Shown here in pieces: positions 7,227 through 12,217 of a stretch of 24,191 nucleotides of DNA (its first letter is position 1; each line of letters opens with the position of its first letter). The notes below the pieces were generated by a model. The model was not told the origin of the DNA. It ran no database searches and saw only the letters and a program-made list of their open reading frames with translations. Position numbers and translations under genes: made by a program. The DNA is from a virus, in IMG/VR virus record IMGVR_UViG_3300017928_000011, positions 1 to 24,191 of that record. One strand, written 5' to 3'.

Positions 7227-7256
7227 TTGTAAAAAATGCTAGCACTAGCTTATTCT
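7227..7256 (+). promoter_or_regulatory. Promoter with palindromic spacer
   Basis: TTGTAA (7227-7232) and TATTCT (7251-7256) are 18 nt apart upstream of the gene at 7291. Most of the spacer is the inverted repeat GCTAG-CA-CTAGC (7238-7249), which also contains the 8-bp palindrome TGCTAGCA. A repressor site inside the promoter is plausible. Confidence 0.45.
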
Positions 7257-7290
7257 AATTGAATTTAACCCACCTAAGGAGAGAAAAGAA

Positions 7291-7533
7291 ATGGAATGGT
7301 ATCATGTATGTGGAATGATTTTAGGAAATTTAGCAATCTTATTGCCTTTATGGATATGGGTACGTGCAGAATCCAGAGCTGATGCAAGACATATGGATGC
7401 TAAAATAGATTCTAATCGAGAATTAATTCATGTAATTCATAAAGAAACAATGCAAGTAATAAATGAAATTAAATTGGAAAGTAGAGATTTTCATCATCGA
7501 TTATTAGAAATTGAAAGAGCTCGAAAAACATGA
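7291..7533 (+). CDS. Membrane-anchored coiled-coil protein A (80 aa)
   Basis: One membrane segment at about residues 8-24 (ILGNLAILLPLWIWV) is followed by a charged helix ending in a conserved-looking tail INEIKLESRDFHHRLLEIER. The next gene has the same plan and almost the same tail, so the two are tandem paralogs. The start has AAGGAGA 8-9 nt upstream. The architecture (short outer part, single membrane span, cytoplasmic coiled coil) fits an inner-membrane protein that oligomerises. Superinfection immunity, holin or membrane-attachment roles are all possible; none is shown. It is first in a three-gene rightward unit. Confidence 0.7.
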   Translation: MEWYHVCGMILGNLAILLPLWIWVRAESRADARHMDAKIDSNRELIHVIHKETMQVINEIKLESRDFHHRLLEIERARKT

Positions 7534-7540
7534 GGTAAAT

Positions 7541-7771
7541 ATGAATATAGAAATTATTTATGTTATTGGTGGAAGCACTTTAGCTACGATTGGGTGTATG
7601 ATTAGTTTGTTTCTTTGGCTTCGATCTGAAGCAAATTCTGATCGAAAGCATTATGATAATCTACAAACTCAAGATCGAAGAGATTTCATTTCTATAATGA
7701 ATGAAATAAAATTAGAAAATAGAGATTTTCACCATCGGTTATTAGAAATTGAAAGAACAAGGAAATCATGA
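7541..7771 (+). CDS. Membrane-anchored coiled-coil protein B (76 aa)
   Basis: Paralog of the preceding gene: a membrane segment at about 5-24 (IIYVIGGSTLATIGCMISLF), then a charged helix and the tail MNEIKLENRDFHHRLLEIER, which differs from its neighbour at only a few positions. The ATG at 7541 is chosen because GAGGT precedes it by 4 nt; a longer in-frame start at 7511 lies inside the upstream gene and lacks such support. Its stop overlaps the ATG of the next gene (ATGA), which suggests coupled translation. Function unknown. Confidence 0.7.
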   Translation: MNIEIIYVIGGSTLATIGCMISLFLWLRSEANSDRKHYDNLQTQDRRDFISIMNEIKLENRDFHHRLLEIERTRKS

Positions 7772-7950
7772 AAATCAAACTCTACATTCTTCGAAATTAT
7801 GGAAGAGATTTTTACTATCCAGATTGTGATTATAGCAAAATGCTCTGTGAATTGCTAAAACAAAAAACACTCACAGAGCGTGACATTAAAATACTTCAGC
7901 AAAATAAATTTGAGATAGAAAGTGAAATTATTTATCCTAAAAGAAAATAA
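7768..7950 (+). CDS. Hypothetical protein (60 aa)
   Basis: A small soluble protein beginning MKIKLYILRNYGRDFYYPDC, with a helical C-terminal half (TLTERDIKILQQNKFEIE) and a basic end. It resembles no family I know. The start overlaps the previous stop as ATGA, so it is read as part of the membrane-protein unit. Its stop abuts the stop of the minus-strand gene at 7951 with no gap, leaving no room for a classical terminator. Confidence 0.6.
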   Translation: MKIKLYILRNYGRDFYYPDCDYSKMLCELLKQKTLTERDIKILQQNKFEIESEIIYPKRK

Positions 7951-8031
7951 TTACTTCTGTCTTCCTGGCGCTTGAATCGGTGGTTTTTGCTGCCCAGGAT
8001 TGCTTTGAGGTTTTTGCTTAGGTTGATTCAT
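7951..8031 (-). CDS. 26-aa Q/P/K-rich peptide
   Basis: A mini-gene with a clear ribosome site (AAGGT 5 nt before ATG) and an ATGA overlap with the stop of the upstream 53-aa gene. The peptide is made almost only of Q, P, K, G and N (MNQPKQKPQSNPGQQ at the start) and would be unstructured. Last of a three-gene minus-strand cluster. Confidence 0.5.
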   Translation of the reverse strand: MNQPKQKPQSNPGQQKPPIQAPGRQK

Positions 8032-8189
8032 TTTTTACCTTTTTTCTTTAATTTCTGATATTTCTCAATCATAGGATCACGAACACGTTCATCGTAATCC
8101 GCAAGTCTCATGTTTTCACGTTCGGCCTTTTTCAAAGTAGATTCAGCTTTTCGAATCTTCTTTGTAACCTTTCTCATTTTTTTATCCAT
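8028..8189 (-). CDS. Small basic helical protein (53 aa)
   Basis: A lysine-rich protein with a coiled-coil-like N-terminal half (MRKVTKKIRKAESTLKKAER) and the segment ADYDERVRDPMIEKY before a lysine tail. It could bind nucleic acid by charge. The start overlaps the stop of the histidine-rich gene as TAATG, and its own stop overlaps the next start as ATGA, so the three cistrons are tightly coupled. No family is recognised. Confidence 0.6.
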   Translation of the reverse strand: MDKKMRKVTKKIRKAESTLKKAERENMRLADYDERVRDPMIEKYQKLKKKGKK

Positions 8190-8356
8190 TAATCCATCTC
8201 ATGATGTTTTTTAGAATGATGTTTTTTAGCATGATGCTTTTTTTCTGTATGATGATCTTTTTTTTCTGAGTGCATATGCATTTTAGAAAGATGATGATGA
8301 GCTTTTTCTAAATGATGAGCAGCTTTTTTATGATGACTAGATGATTTATGTTCCAT
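8189..8356 (-). CDS. Histidine-rich mini-protein (55 aa, 18 His)
   Basis: About one residue in three is histidine, mostly as HH pairs spaced by KK (KKHHAKKHHSKKHH near the C-terminus) and once as HHH. There is no signal peptide, membrane segment or cysteine. Such composition can bind Ni, Zn or Cu ions, or act as a pH-dependent polycation; either is inference. The ATG at 8356 is chosen since AAGGT lies 6 nt upstream; the ATG at 8362 touches the Shine-Dalgarno. It heads a cluster with the 53-aa and 26-aa genes joined by TAATG and ATGA overlaps. A promoter-like TATAAT lies at 8382-8377. Confidence 0.6.
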   Translation of the reverse strand: MEHKSSSHHKKAAHHLEKAHHHLSKMHMHSEKKDHHTEKKHHAKKHHSKKHHEMD

Positions 8357-8376
8357 TTCCATACCTTGGGTTAAGG

Positions 8377-8397
8377 ATTATAATTTATATATATCAA
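8377..8397 (-). promoter_or_regulatory. Promoter-like motif upstream of His-rich gene
   Basis: On the minus strand TTGATATATATA begins at 8397 and a consensus TATAAT lies at 8382-8377, with a weak TTCAAA about 18 nt before it. A very similar TTGATATATATA occurs upstream of the fibre operon at 23652, and TTGATATAAT upstream of the portal at 4979. The AT-rich background makes chance matches likely. Confidence 0.35.
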
Positions 8398-8420
8398 TTT
8401 TTTGAATATTCAAAAAGTTT

Positions 8421-8660
8421 TTATTCTTTTATTTTTGCTTCGTAACCTTCTTCGTATTGGTTTACTAAATCTTGGCAAAGATCTCTAAAAGTCATCTTAT
8501 CTACTTTGCATGATCTGCAAAAGTTAACAAATACTTCTGAAAGCGTAGCATAAATTATATCACTTTTTGGAATGGGTCTTAAAGATGCAAACAGATCCAA
8601 AATTGCATCTGCATAAAAAATAATTTCTTCAGTTTTGCTTGTAAATTCAATTTTTTTCAT
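8421..8660 (-). CDS. Hypothetical protein (79 aa)
   Basis: A compact helical protein (KTEEIIFYADAILDLFASL, then FVNFCRSCKVDKMTFRDLC) with three cysteines, two as CRSC, which could suit a metal site but lacks a second CxxC pair. It overlaps the upstream zinc/HTH gene by 14 nt, so the two are probably translated together. No family is recognised. Last gene of the leftward early-type operon. Confidence 0.6.
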   Translation of the reverse strand: MKKIEFTSKTEEIIFYADAILDLFASLRPIPKSDIIYATLSEVFVNFCRSCKVDKMTFRDLCQDLVNQYEEGYEAKIKE

Positions 8661-8976
8661 CTAATTCTTCTATTAATTCTTTTGCATGTTCAAAACTCAA
8701 TCCATATTTTCTCATCAAATAAGCCATAGAAACTTTGCTTTCTTTGAAAATTTTTTCAATAATGGATTTTTTAGGTTTTTTTTCTTTGGGCTTATAAGAA
8801 GGGCTCATTAACTTATTCATGCGTACACAGTCTTTGCAATGTGTACTGCTAGGCTCAATTTTTCTAGATACTAATTCTGATTCGACAGGAAATAATCCAC
8901 ATTCTTTGCATAGCTTCCAAGGTCTGATAATTGAACTTATGTTAGATGTTTTTTGGCGTTTTTTTTCTGCTTTCAT
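8647..8976 (-). CDS. Zinc-finger plus C-terminal HTH-like protein (109 aa)
   Basis: Two CxxC knuckles (C23/C26 and C47/C50, with H46 beside the second) predict a small zinc ribbon or treble-clef domain. The sequence around them is LCKECGLFP and HCKDCVRMN. A lysine-rich linker follows, and residues 82-106 (VSMAYLMRKYGLSFEHAKEL) look like a helix-turn-helix. This fits a small phage DNA-binding regulator, but no named family was recognised. No Shine-Dalgarno is seen at the start; it overlaps the next gene by 14 nt. Confidence 0.6.
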   Translation of the reverse strand: MKAEKKRQKTSNISSIIRPWKLCKECGLFPVESELVSRKIEPSSTHCKDCVRMNKLMSPSYKPKEKKPKKSIIEKIFKESKVSMAYLMRKYGLSFEHAKELIEELDEKN

Positions 8977-8994
8977 AGGAGAAATAATAAAGTG

Positions 8995-9096
8995 TTAAAA
9001 ATTCAAATTCCATCTGCCTTCACAAATACGTTTAGAAGGGGTGATTTTCTTTACATTTGTTAAGTTTCTTTTTAGAAAAAGCTTAATTTTTTTCAT
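8995..9096 (-). CDS. Possible 33-aa basic peptide
   Basis: A short lysine/arginine-rich frame (MKKIKLFLKRNLTNVKKITP at the start) overlapping the end of the 82-aa gene by 14 nt. The ribosome site is weak. Its overlap fits the style of this operon, but the composition follows the AT-rich background, so it may be chance. Confidence 0.3.
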   Translation of the reverse strand: MKKIKLFLKRNLTNVKKITPSKRICEGRWNLNF

Positions 9097-9331
9097 CTTT
9101 GTCTTTTACCCAAATACTAGAATTAGTTTCAAATATTATAGTTTTACTTTTAAGAGAAGCTCTTTCGTAATTAAAGGAATGTTTTGAAAAAGTATATATT
9201 CCTAATTCTGAAGCCAATCTATTAATCAATTCATAATTATTATCAAGCGCTTTCATGCAATGGCTCATTTGATCTTCAAGAAATTTTATTCTAGCTTGTA
9301 AATTTTTAAGTTCTTTTTTTCTTATGAACAT
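9083..9331 (-). CDS. Small coiled-coil protein (82 aa)
   Basis: Residues 5-45 form a likely coiled coil (KELKNLQARIKFLEDQMSH and onward), followed by a beta-like tail FSKHSFNYERASL and an end rich in D/E/K. No domain is recognised. It starts 5 nt after the stop of the 36-aa membrane peptide, so it is part of the same leftward operon. The start lacks a clear Shine-Dalgarno. Confidence 0.55.
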   Translation of the reverse strand: MFIRKKELKNLQARIKFLEDQMSHCMKALDNNYELINRLASELGIYTFSKHSFNYERASLKSKTIIFETNSSIWVKDKDEKN

Positions 9332-9336
9332 AATTC

Positions 9337-9447
9337 TTATTTATTTTCTGGGTCTTTCTCTTTTTGCACTAAAAAAGTCAAAACTCCAATTACGCCAAAA
9401 AACATCAATGCTGTAAAAATTCCAATTACCCATCTAAAATCTTCCAT
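9337..9447 (-). CDS. 36-aa single-span membrane protein
   Basis: A mini-protein with one hydrophobic segment (VIGIFTALMFFGVIGVLTFL, about 7-26) framed by a short acidic N-terminus and a charged C-terminus (VQKEKDPENK). GAGG lies about 12 nt upstream, within the end of the 128-aa gene, whose stop is 4 nt before this ATG. It could be holin-like, but small membrane proteins of unknown role are common in phages. Confidence 0.5.
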   Translation of the reverse strand: MEDFRWVIGIFTALMFFGVIGVLTFLVQKEKDPENK

Positions 9448-9451
9448 ATTT

Positions 9452-9838
9452 CTAGCTTACCTCTTCTAAAGGATGCAACCCTACTACTTGCATTTCTTGG
9501 ATTCCTTTTTGAGCAGGATACCAAGCTTGCAAGTATTCATTTTGTCGAATAGCTAAAAGAACATTGCATACAGTTTTATCAAGGATTTCATGAGATTTTA
9601 AGATTTTTTCTAGAAATTGCGTATGGCGAATGTTTTCTTTTTTCACTTCAAGAAGTGTTTTATCATGAGAATCGATCTTTTTTCTTACATGTTGTACCAT
9701 GCCTTCGCATCTTTTAAAGATAGCGTCAAACTTAGCTTTTTCTGAACGCATTTGCTGCTTAAACTTTTCTATTTGTTCTTTCAAATCGATTAGTTCTTCT
9801 TGAAATTTTTGCGTAAATGCATCTTCTTTTTCTTCCAT
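9452..9838 (-). CDS. Coiled-coil protein (128 aa)
   Basis: Most of the length is heptad-like charged helix (residues 5-95, including EELIDLKEQIEKFKQQM and VRKKIDSHDKTLLEVKKEN). The C-terminal 35 residues are different (NEYLQAWYPAQKGIQEM) and may be a small interaction domain. The ATG overlaps the stop of the DUF6496 gene as TAATG. No enzymatic motif; function unknown. Confidence 0.65.
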   Translation of the reverse strand: MEEKEDAFTQKFQEELIDLKEQIEKFKQQMRSEKAKFDAIFKRCEGMVQHVRKKIDSHDKTLLEVKKENIRHTQFLEKILKSHEILDKTVCNVLLAIRQNEYLQAWYPAQKGIQEMQVVGLHPLEEVS

Positions 9839-10101
9839 TATTTTTTTCCTTTTTTGGGGATATGGGCACCAGCCTTGCGTGCTTCTGATAAACCGATAGC
9901 AATAGCCTGTTTAGGATTAGTCACTTTGCCACCTGAACCAGAATGTAAAGTTCCTCGTTTAAATTCGTGCATAACTGTTTCTACTTTTTCTTTAGGAGGA
10001 AGAGATTTTCTTTTTTTTGCATCTTCTCCTAATTTATTTGAATGATGCACTGCTTTTTCAATCTTCTTCTTCTTCTTGTGTTGCGAGCGATCTTTTTTCA
10101 T
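9838..10101 (-). CDS. DUF6496-type protein (87 aa)
   Basis: The C-terminal half carries the signature VMHEFKRGTLHSGSGGKVTN then PKQAIAIGLSEARKAGA, which I recognise as the DUF6496 pattern found in small proteins of phages and Gram-negative bacteria; no function is known to me. The N-terminus is strongly basic with a run of five lysines and an HH pair. The ATG at 10101 is favoured because AAGGT lies 7 nt upstream; an ATG at 10116 would add five residues. The first 44 nt overlap the upstream gene in another frame. Confidence 0.75.
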   Translation of the reverse strand: MKKDRSQHKKKKKIEKAVHHSNKLGEDAKKRKSLPPKEKVETVMHEFKRGTLHSGSGGKVTNPKQAIAIGLSEARKAGAHIPKKGKK

Positions 10102-10264
10102 ATTGAATACCTTCATCTATCCTTACTCCGATATAGTAAGGTGTATATTTTAATCGGTGAAAATAGGAAATCATTTCATGAGTCTGCATTTTTTCAATAT
10201 CATCACTAAACAAAATAATGTCCAGATAATGAATTCCATTAACTTCTTCATGAATGATCTCCAT
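10058..10264 (-). CDS. Hypothetical protein (68 aa)
   Basis: An alpha/beta-looking small protein (MEIIHEEVNGIHYLDIILFS, then HEMISYFHRLKYTPYYIGVR) ending in an acidic tail EEEED. The ATG at 10264 is chosen because it overlaps the stop of the RusA-like gene as TGATG, with GGAGG 11 nt upstream; a TTG at 10282 lies inside that gene. Its last 44 nt also encode the basic N-terminus of the DUF6496 gene. Function unknown; coupling to RusA suggests an early DNA-metabolism context. Confidence 0.6.
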   Translation of the reverse strand: MEIIHEEVNGIHYLDIILFSDDIEKMQTHEMISYFHRLKYTPYYIGVRIDEGIQYEKRSLATQEEEED

Positions 10265-10665
10265 CAGGCAGCATGCCTCCAAGGAATCACTGTAATAAGA
10301 ACTTTAGGTTCTTCTGAAAAATATTTGCTGGCGATAATGAAACAAACCGTACGATCATCTTCTATAACAATTCCTTTAAGACAGTCTTCGTAGAATTTTT
10401 GACAATTAGTCACATCTAACTTGGTAGGATAAATTTGTCCGTTAAGCATCAGTTCTTTTTTCTTTTTGGAAGTGCTTTTAGGGATGGGCATGAAAAAACT
10501 AAAAATTAAAGAGACATATTCAGTAAGAGGTTTTTCTTTGTACTGAATCTTAATAGCTTTTTGAGTGCGTATTTTTTCTAAATGACGAGGATTGTAATGA
10601 CGCTTGCCACTTACTTGAGAAGCTTTCCAAGAGACAGGAACTTGATTCAGGCAAATATTGATCAT
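10264..10665 (-). CDS. rusA: RusA-like Holliday junction resolvase (133 aa)
   Basis: RusA dimers cut Holliday junctions in phage recombination and can resolve branched DNA before packaging. The family pattern is clear: an N-terminal strand, then TKLDVTNCQKFYEDCLKGIV (81-100) and IEDDRTVCFI (101-110), matching the D-x-(D/T)-N...K...D-x-L-x-G...DD core, followed by SKYFSEEPKV. D84 and the D103/D104 pair would bind the metal; the second aspartate of E. coli RusA (D72) is T86 here. Length is normal (about 120-140). The start follows GAGGGTCT. Together with ERF and the YqaJ nuclease it gives the phage a complete recombination set. Confidence 0.85.
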   Translation of the reverse strand: MINICLNQVPVSWKASQVSGKRHYNPRHLEKIRTQKAIKIQYKEKPLTEYVSLIFSFFMPIPKSTSKKKKELMLNGQIYPTKLDVTNCQKFYEDCLKGIVIEDDRTVCFIIASKYFSEEPKVLITVIPWRHAA

Positions 10666-10715
10666 AGACCCTCTGTAAATTCAACAAATAAATATACAGA
10701 GGATTTATGTCTATT

Positions 10716-10802
10716 TTATTTTTTAAGTAGCCAAATATATAGGATTCCGCAAACGCACATTCCTACAATCATGAATGCGCCGGGCCATGTAATTTCATCC
10801 AT
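10716..10802 (-). CDS. 28-aa single-span membrane peptide
   Basis: A hydrophobic segment (FMIVGMCVCGILYIWLL, about 9-25) with a short acidic N-terminus and a KK end. It starts directly after the stop of the HTH gene (TAA then ATG with no gap), so it is probably translated by re-initiation. Similar in style to the other mini membrane proteins of this window; role unknown. Confidence 0.5.
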   Translation of the reverse strand: MDEITWPGAFMIVGMCVCGILYIWLLKK

Positions 10803-10988
10803 TTATTCCTTTTGACTATCTAGCCATTGTTCAAAGAGATCTGGGCGGATAAGTATTTTCTTACCAAATCTTCTTATAGCAAAGCTTAACCCGTTTTCAT
10901 CCCTTTTGGAAAGAAGTAATCGCATCTTTCCCATTGTGATAGGATATTTTTTTGAATTTACAAATTGTTTAACTGTCATGAACTCCAT
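10803..10988 (-). CDS. Excisionase/AlpA-like HTH protein (61 aa)
   Basis: The layout is that of small winged-helix DNA-binding proteins of the excisionase/AlpA/HTH_17 type: TVKQFVNSKKYPITMGKMRL (helix-turn-helix) and then a wing AIRRFGKKILIRPDLFEQWL. Such proteins act as excision directionality factors or as transcription regulators. GGAGG lies 5-6 nt before the ATG. It is the first gene of the leftward early operon, directly facing the rightward recombination promoter, a usual place for a switch regulator. No integrase is in the window, so the regulatory role is favoured, without proof. Confidence 0.75.
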   Translation of the reverse strand: MEFMTVKQFVNSKKYPITMGKMRLLLSKRDENGLSFAIRRFGKKILIRPDLFEQWLDSQKE

Positions 10989-11011
10989 AGAGCCTCCATC
11001 AATAAAGATAT

Positions 11012-11040
11012 ATCTTAAAGAAAAGAAAAAAAATAAGCAA
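11012..11040 (-). promoter_or_regulatory. Leftward early promoter
   Basis: TTGCTT (11040-11035), a 17-nt spacer and TAAGAT (11017-11012) on the minus strand, about 24 nt upstream of the ATG at 10988. Good spacing and 4/6 matches in each hexamer. The spacer is almost only T on that strand. Confidence 0.5.
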
Positions 11041-11054
11041 GATTGTTTTTTTTG

Positions 11055-11085
11055 TTGCTAAAAATATATCGTTTTGTGCTAACAT
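11055..11085 (+). promoter_or_regulatory. Rightward early promoter, extended -10
   Basis: TGCTAACAT gives an extended -10 (TG at 11077-11078, TAACAT at 11080-11085); TTGCTA at 11055-11060 is a weak -35 with a long 19-nt spacer. It is back to back with the leftward promoter and would give a leader of about 130 nt before the gene at 11222. Confidence 0.45.
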
Positions 11086-11104
11086 GTAGATGTCTCATAA
11101 ATGC

Positions 11105-11136
11105 ATCGGTCAAGAAGAATGAAGAAATATACCGAT
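11105..11136 (+). promoter_or_regulatory. Leader inverted repeat ATCGGT/ACCGAT
   Basis: A 6-bp inverted repeat (11105-11110 and 11131-11136) with a purine-rich 20-nt loop in the leader of the recombination operon. It could be an operator or an RNA element. Short enough to be chance. Confidence 0.3.
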
Positions 11137-11154
11137 TAAGTTATGAAATAGAAA

Positions 11155-11184
11155 AGAAAAAACCCCTAAGCGCCAACTTAGGGG
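11155..11184 (-). terminator. Rho-independent terminator pointing leftward
   Basis: CCCCTAAG (11163-11170) and CTTAGGGG (11177-11184) form a perfect 8-bp stem with a 6-nt loop. On the minus strand it is followed by TTTTTTCTTTTC, a normal terminator; on the plus strand no T-run follows. It thus stops leftward transcription coming from the recombination genes or beyond, and in the plus-strand leader it is only a hairpin 37 nt before the first gene. Confidence 0.65.
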
Positions 11185-11221
11185 CGAGATACCAAATGAG
11201 AAAACAAACACGAGGTTAACC

Positions 11222-11407
11222 ATGTCGTTCGCAGAAAAATCTAACAACACATCCAATTTAAGTAAATTGCAAACGCTTTGCAGAGATAAAGATTATCACT
11301 GTGAAGAGATGCAATACCATACTGATCAATTAAAACTTCTTAAGAAAGAAATTGAGCACCATACACTCATGGTTGAATATCACCTTCAACACATTAAATT
11401 TTCGTGA
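11222..11407 (+). CDS. Hypothetical protein (61 aa)
   Basis: A small hydrophilic, helical protein rich in histidine, lysine and glutamate (LCRDKDYHCEEMQYHTDQLK then EIEHHTLMVEYHLQHIKFS). Eight histidines and two cysteines could bind a metal, but no known site pattern is seen. The ribosome site is good (GAGGTTAACC then ATG). First gene of the recombination operon; function unknown. Confidence 0.65.
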   Translation: MSFAEKSNNTSNLSKLQTLCRDKDYHCEEMQYHTDQLKLLKKEIEHHTLMVEYHLQHIKFS

Positions 11408-11414
11408 GGTGCAT

Positions 11415-11594
11415 ATGGAAGCTTGGCAATGGGGTCCCGAATGCTCCAATGATTATGAAATGACTCTTTTTATCCAAGAAGAGTATGAAGAATATAAAGA
11501 GAAAAAATGCACATGTCATCTTTGCGATGAGTGCAATTGTTTAACGTTTAGTGAATTCGAAGACAAATTTTATGAGAAAATAGCAGGAGAATAA
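11415..11594 (+). CDS. Cysteine-cluster mini-protein (59 aa)
   Basis: An acidic protein with a tight cysteine cluster KCTCHLCDECNC (31-42; C32, C34, C37, C40, C42 and H35), which suggests a zinc or iron-sulfur knuckle. The N-terminal half is rich in E and Y. The ATG at 11415 is selected because GAGGT precedes it by 4 nt; an earlier in-frame ATG at 11352 lies inside the previous gene without a ribosome site. It ends 2 nt before the ERF gene. Possibly a small partner of the recombination proteins; no family recognised. Confidence 0.6.
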   Translation: MEAWQWGPECSNDYEMTLFIQEEYEEYKEKKCTCHLCDECNCLTFSEFEDKFYEKIAGE

Positions 11595-11596
11595 TC

Positions 11597-12217
11597 ATGG
11601 AAATGCAAAGTTTAGAAATTGGAAAATTAGCAGAAGCTTTATCAAAAGCTCAGATGCTTATAAAAGGCGCCAAGGAAGACTGTAAAAATCCTTATTTTAA
11701 GTCTGACTATGCAGATCTTACTAGTGTATGGAAAGCTTGCAGAGCAGCTTTAACAGAAAATGGGATTGCCATTTGCCAAACTATGGATACCGAGCAAGAG
11801 AGAATCGTTTTAGTAACTACTCTTTTACATGCTTCAGGACAATGGATAAAGAGCAAGTTGCCAGTGATTCTTACTAAAAATGATCCTCAAACATTAGGTT
11901 CTTCTCTTACTTATACTAGAAGATATGCCCTTGCAGCGATTGCAGGTGTATGCCCAATGGGAGAAGATGATGATGGTGAAGAGGCAATGCGCGATAGTAG
12001 AGAAAAATCTATAAAAGATAACAAACAAAATGGATTGTCAGACAAACAATGCGCGATGCTTGATTCTTATCTTCAAGAAGATCAAGAGGCAATTCCTAAG
12101 ATATGCAAATCAAAGGGGTTAAAATCCGTTTATGATTTAGATCCAGAGCATTTTGATGGAGTCATATCTACATTAAAACAAAGAAAGGAGAAACGCGATG
12201 AATCAAGAGTTGCATAA
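11597..12217 (+). CDS. erf: ERF-family single-strand annealing protein (206 aa)
   Basis: ERF proteins anneal complementary single strands in phage recombination and genome circularisation (P22 Erf type). Typical motifs are NPYFKSDYADL (31-41), a central segment VTTLLHASGQWI, and GSSLTYTRRYAL (101-112) followed by AAIAGVCPMGEDDDGEEA. The C-terminal 70 residues are a charged linker and a small helical domain, as in relatives of about 200 aa. GGAGA precedes the start. The last 20 nt overlap the exonuclease gene, whose AAGGAG lies inside this frame, so annealase and nuclease are made together as a Red-like pair. Confidence 0.92.
   Translation: MEMQSLEIGKLAEALSKAQMLIKGAKEDCKNPYFKSDYADLTSVWKACRAALTENGIAICQTMDTEQERIVLVTTLLHASGQWIKSKLPVILTKNDPQTLGSSLTYTRRYALAAIAGVCPMGEDDDGEEAMRDSREKSIKDNKQNGLSDKQCAMLDSYLQEDQEAIPKICKSKGLKSVYDLDPEHFDGVISTLKQRKEKRDESRVA

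Noticed and set aside
10582-10815. A 77-codon plus-strand frame over the RusA start region
   Set aside because: Antisense to rusA, the 28-aa gene and their ribosome sites; no start signal and a composition unlike a protein.
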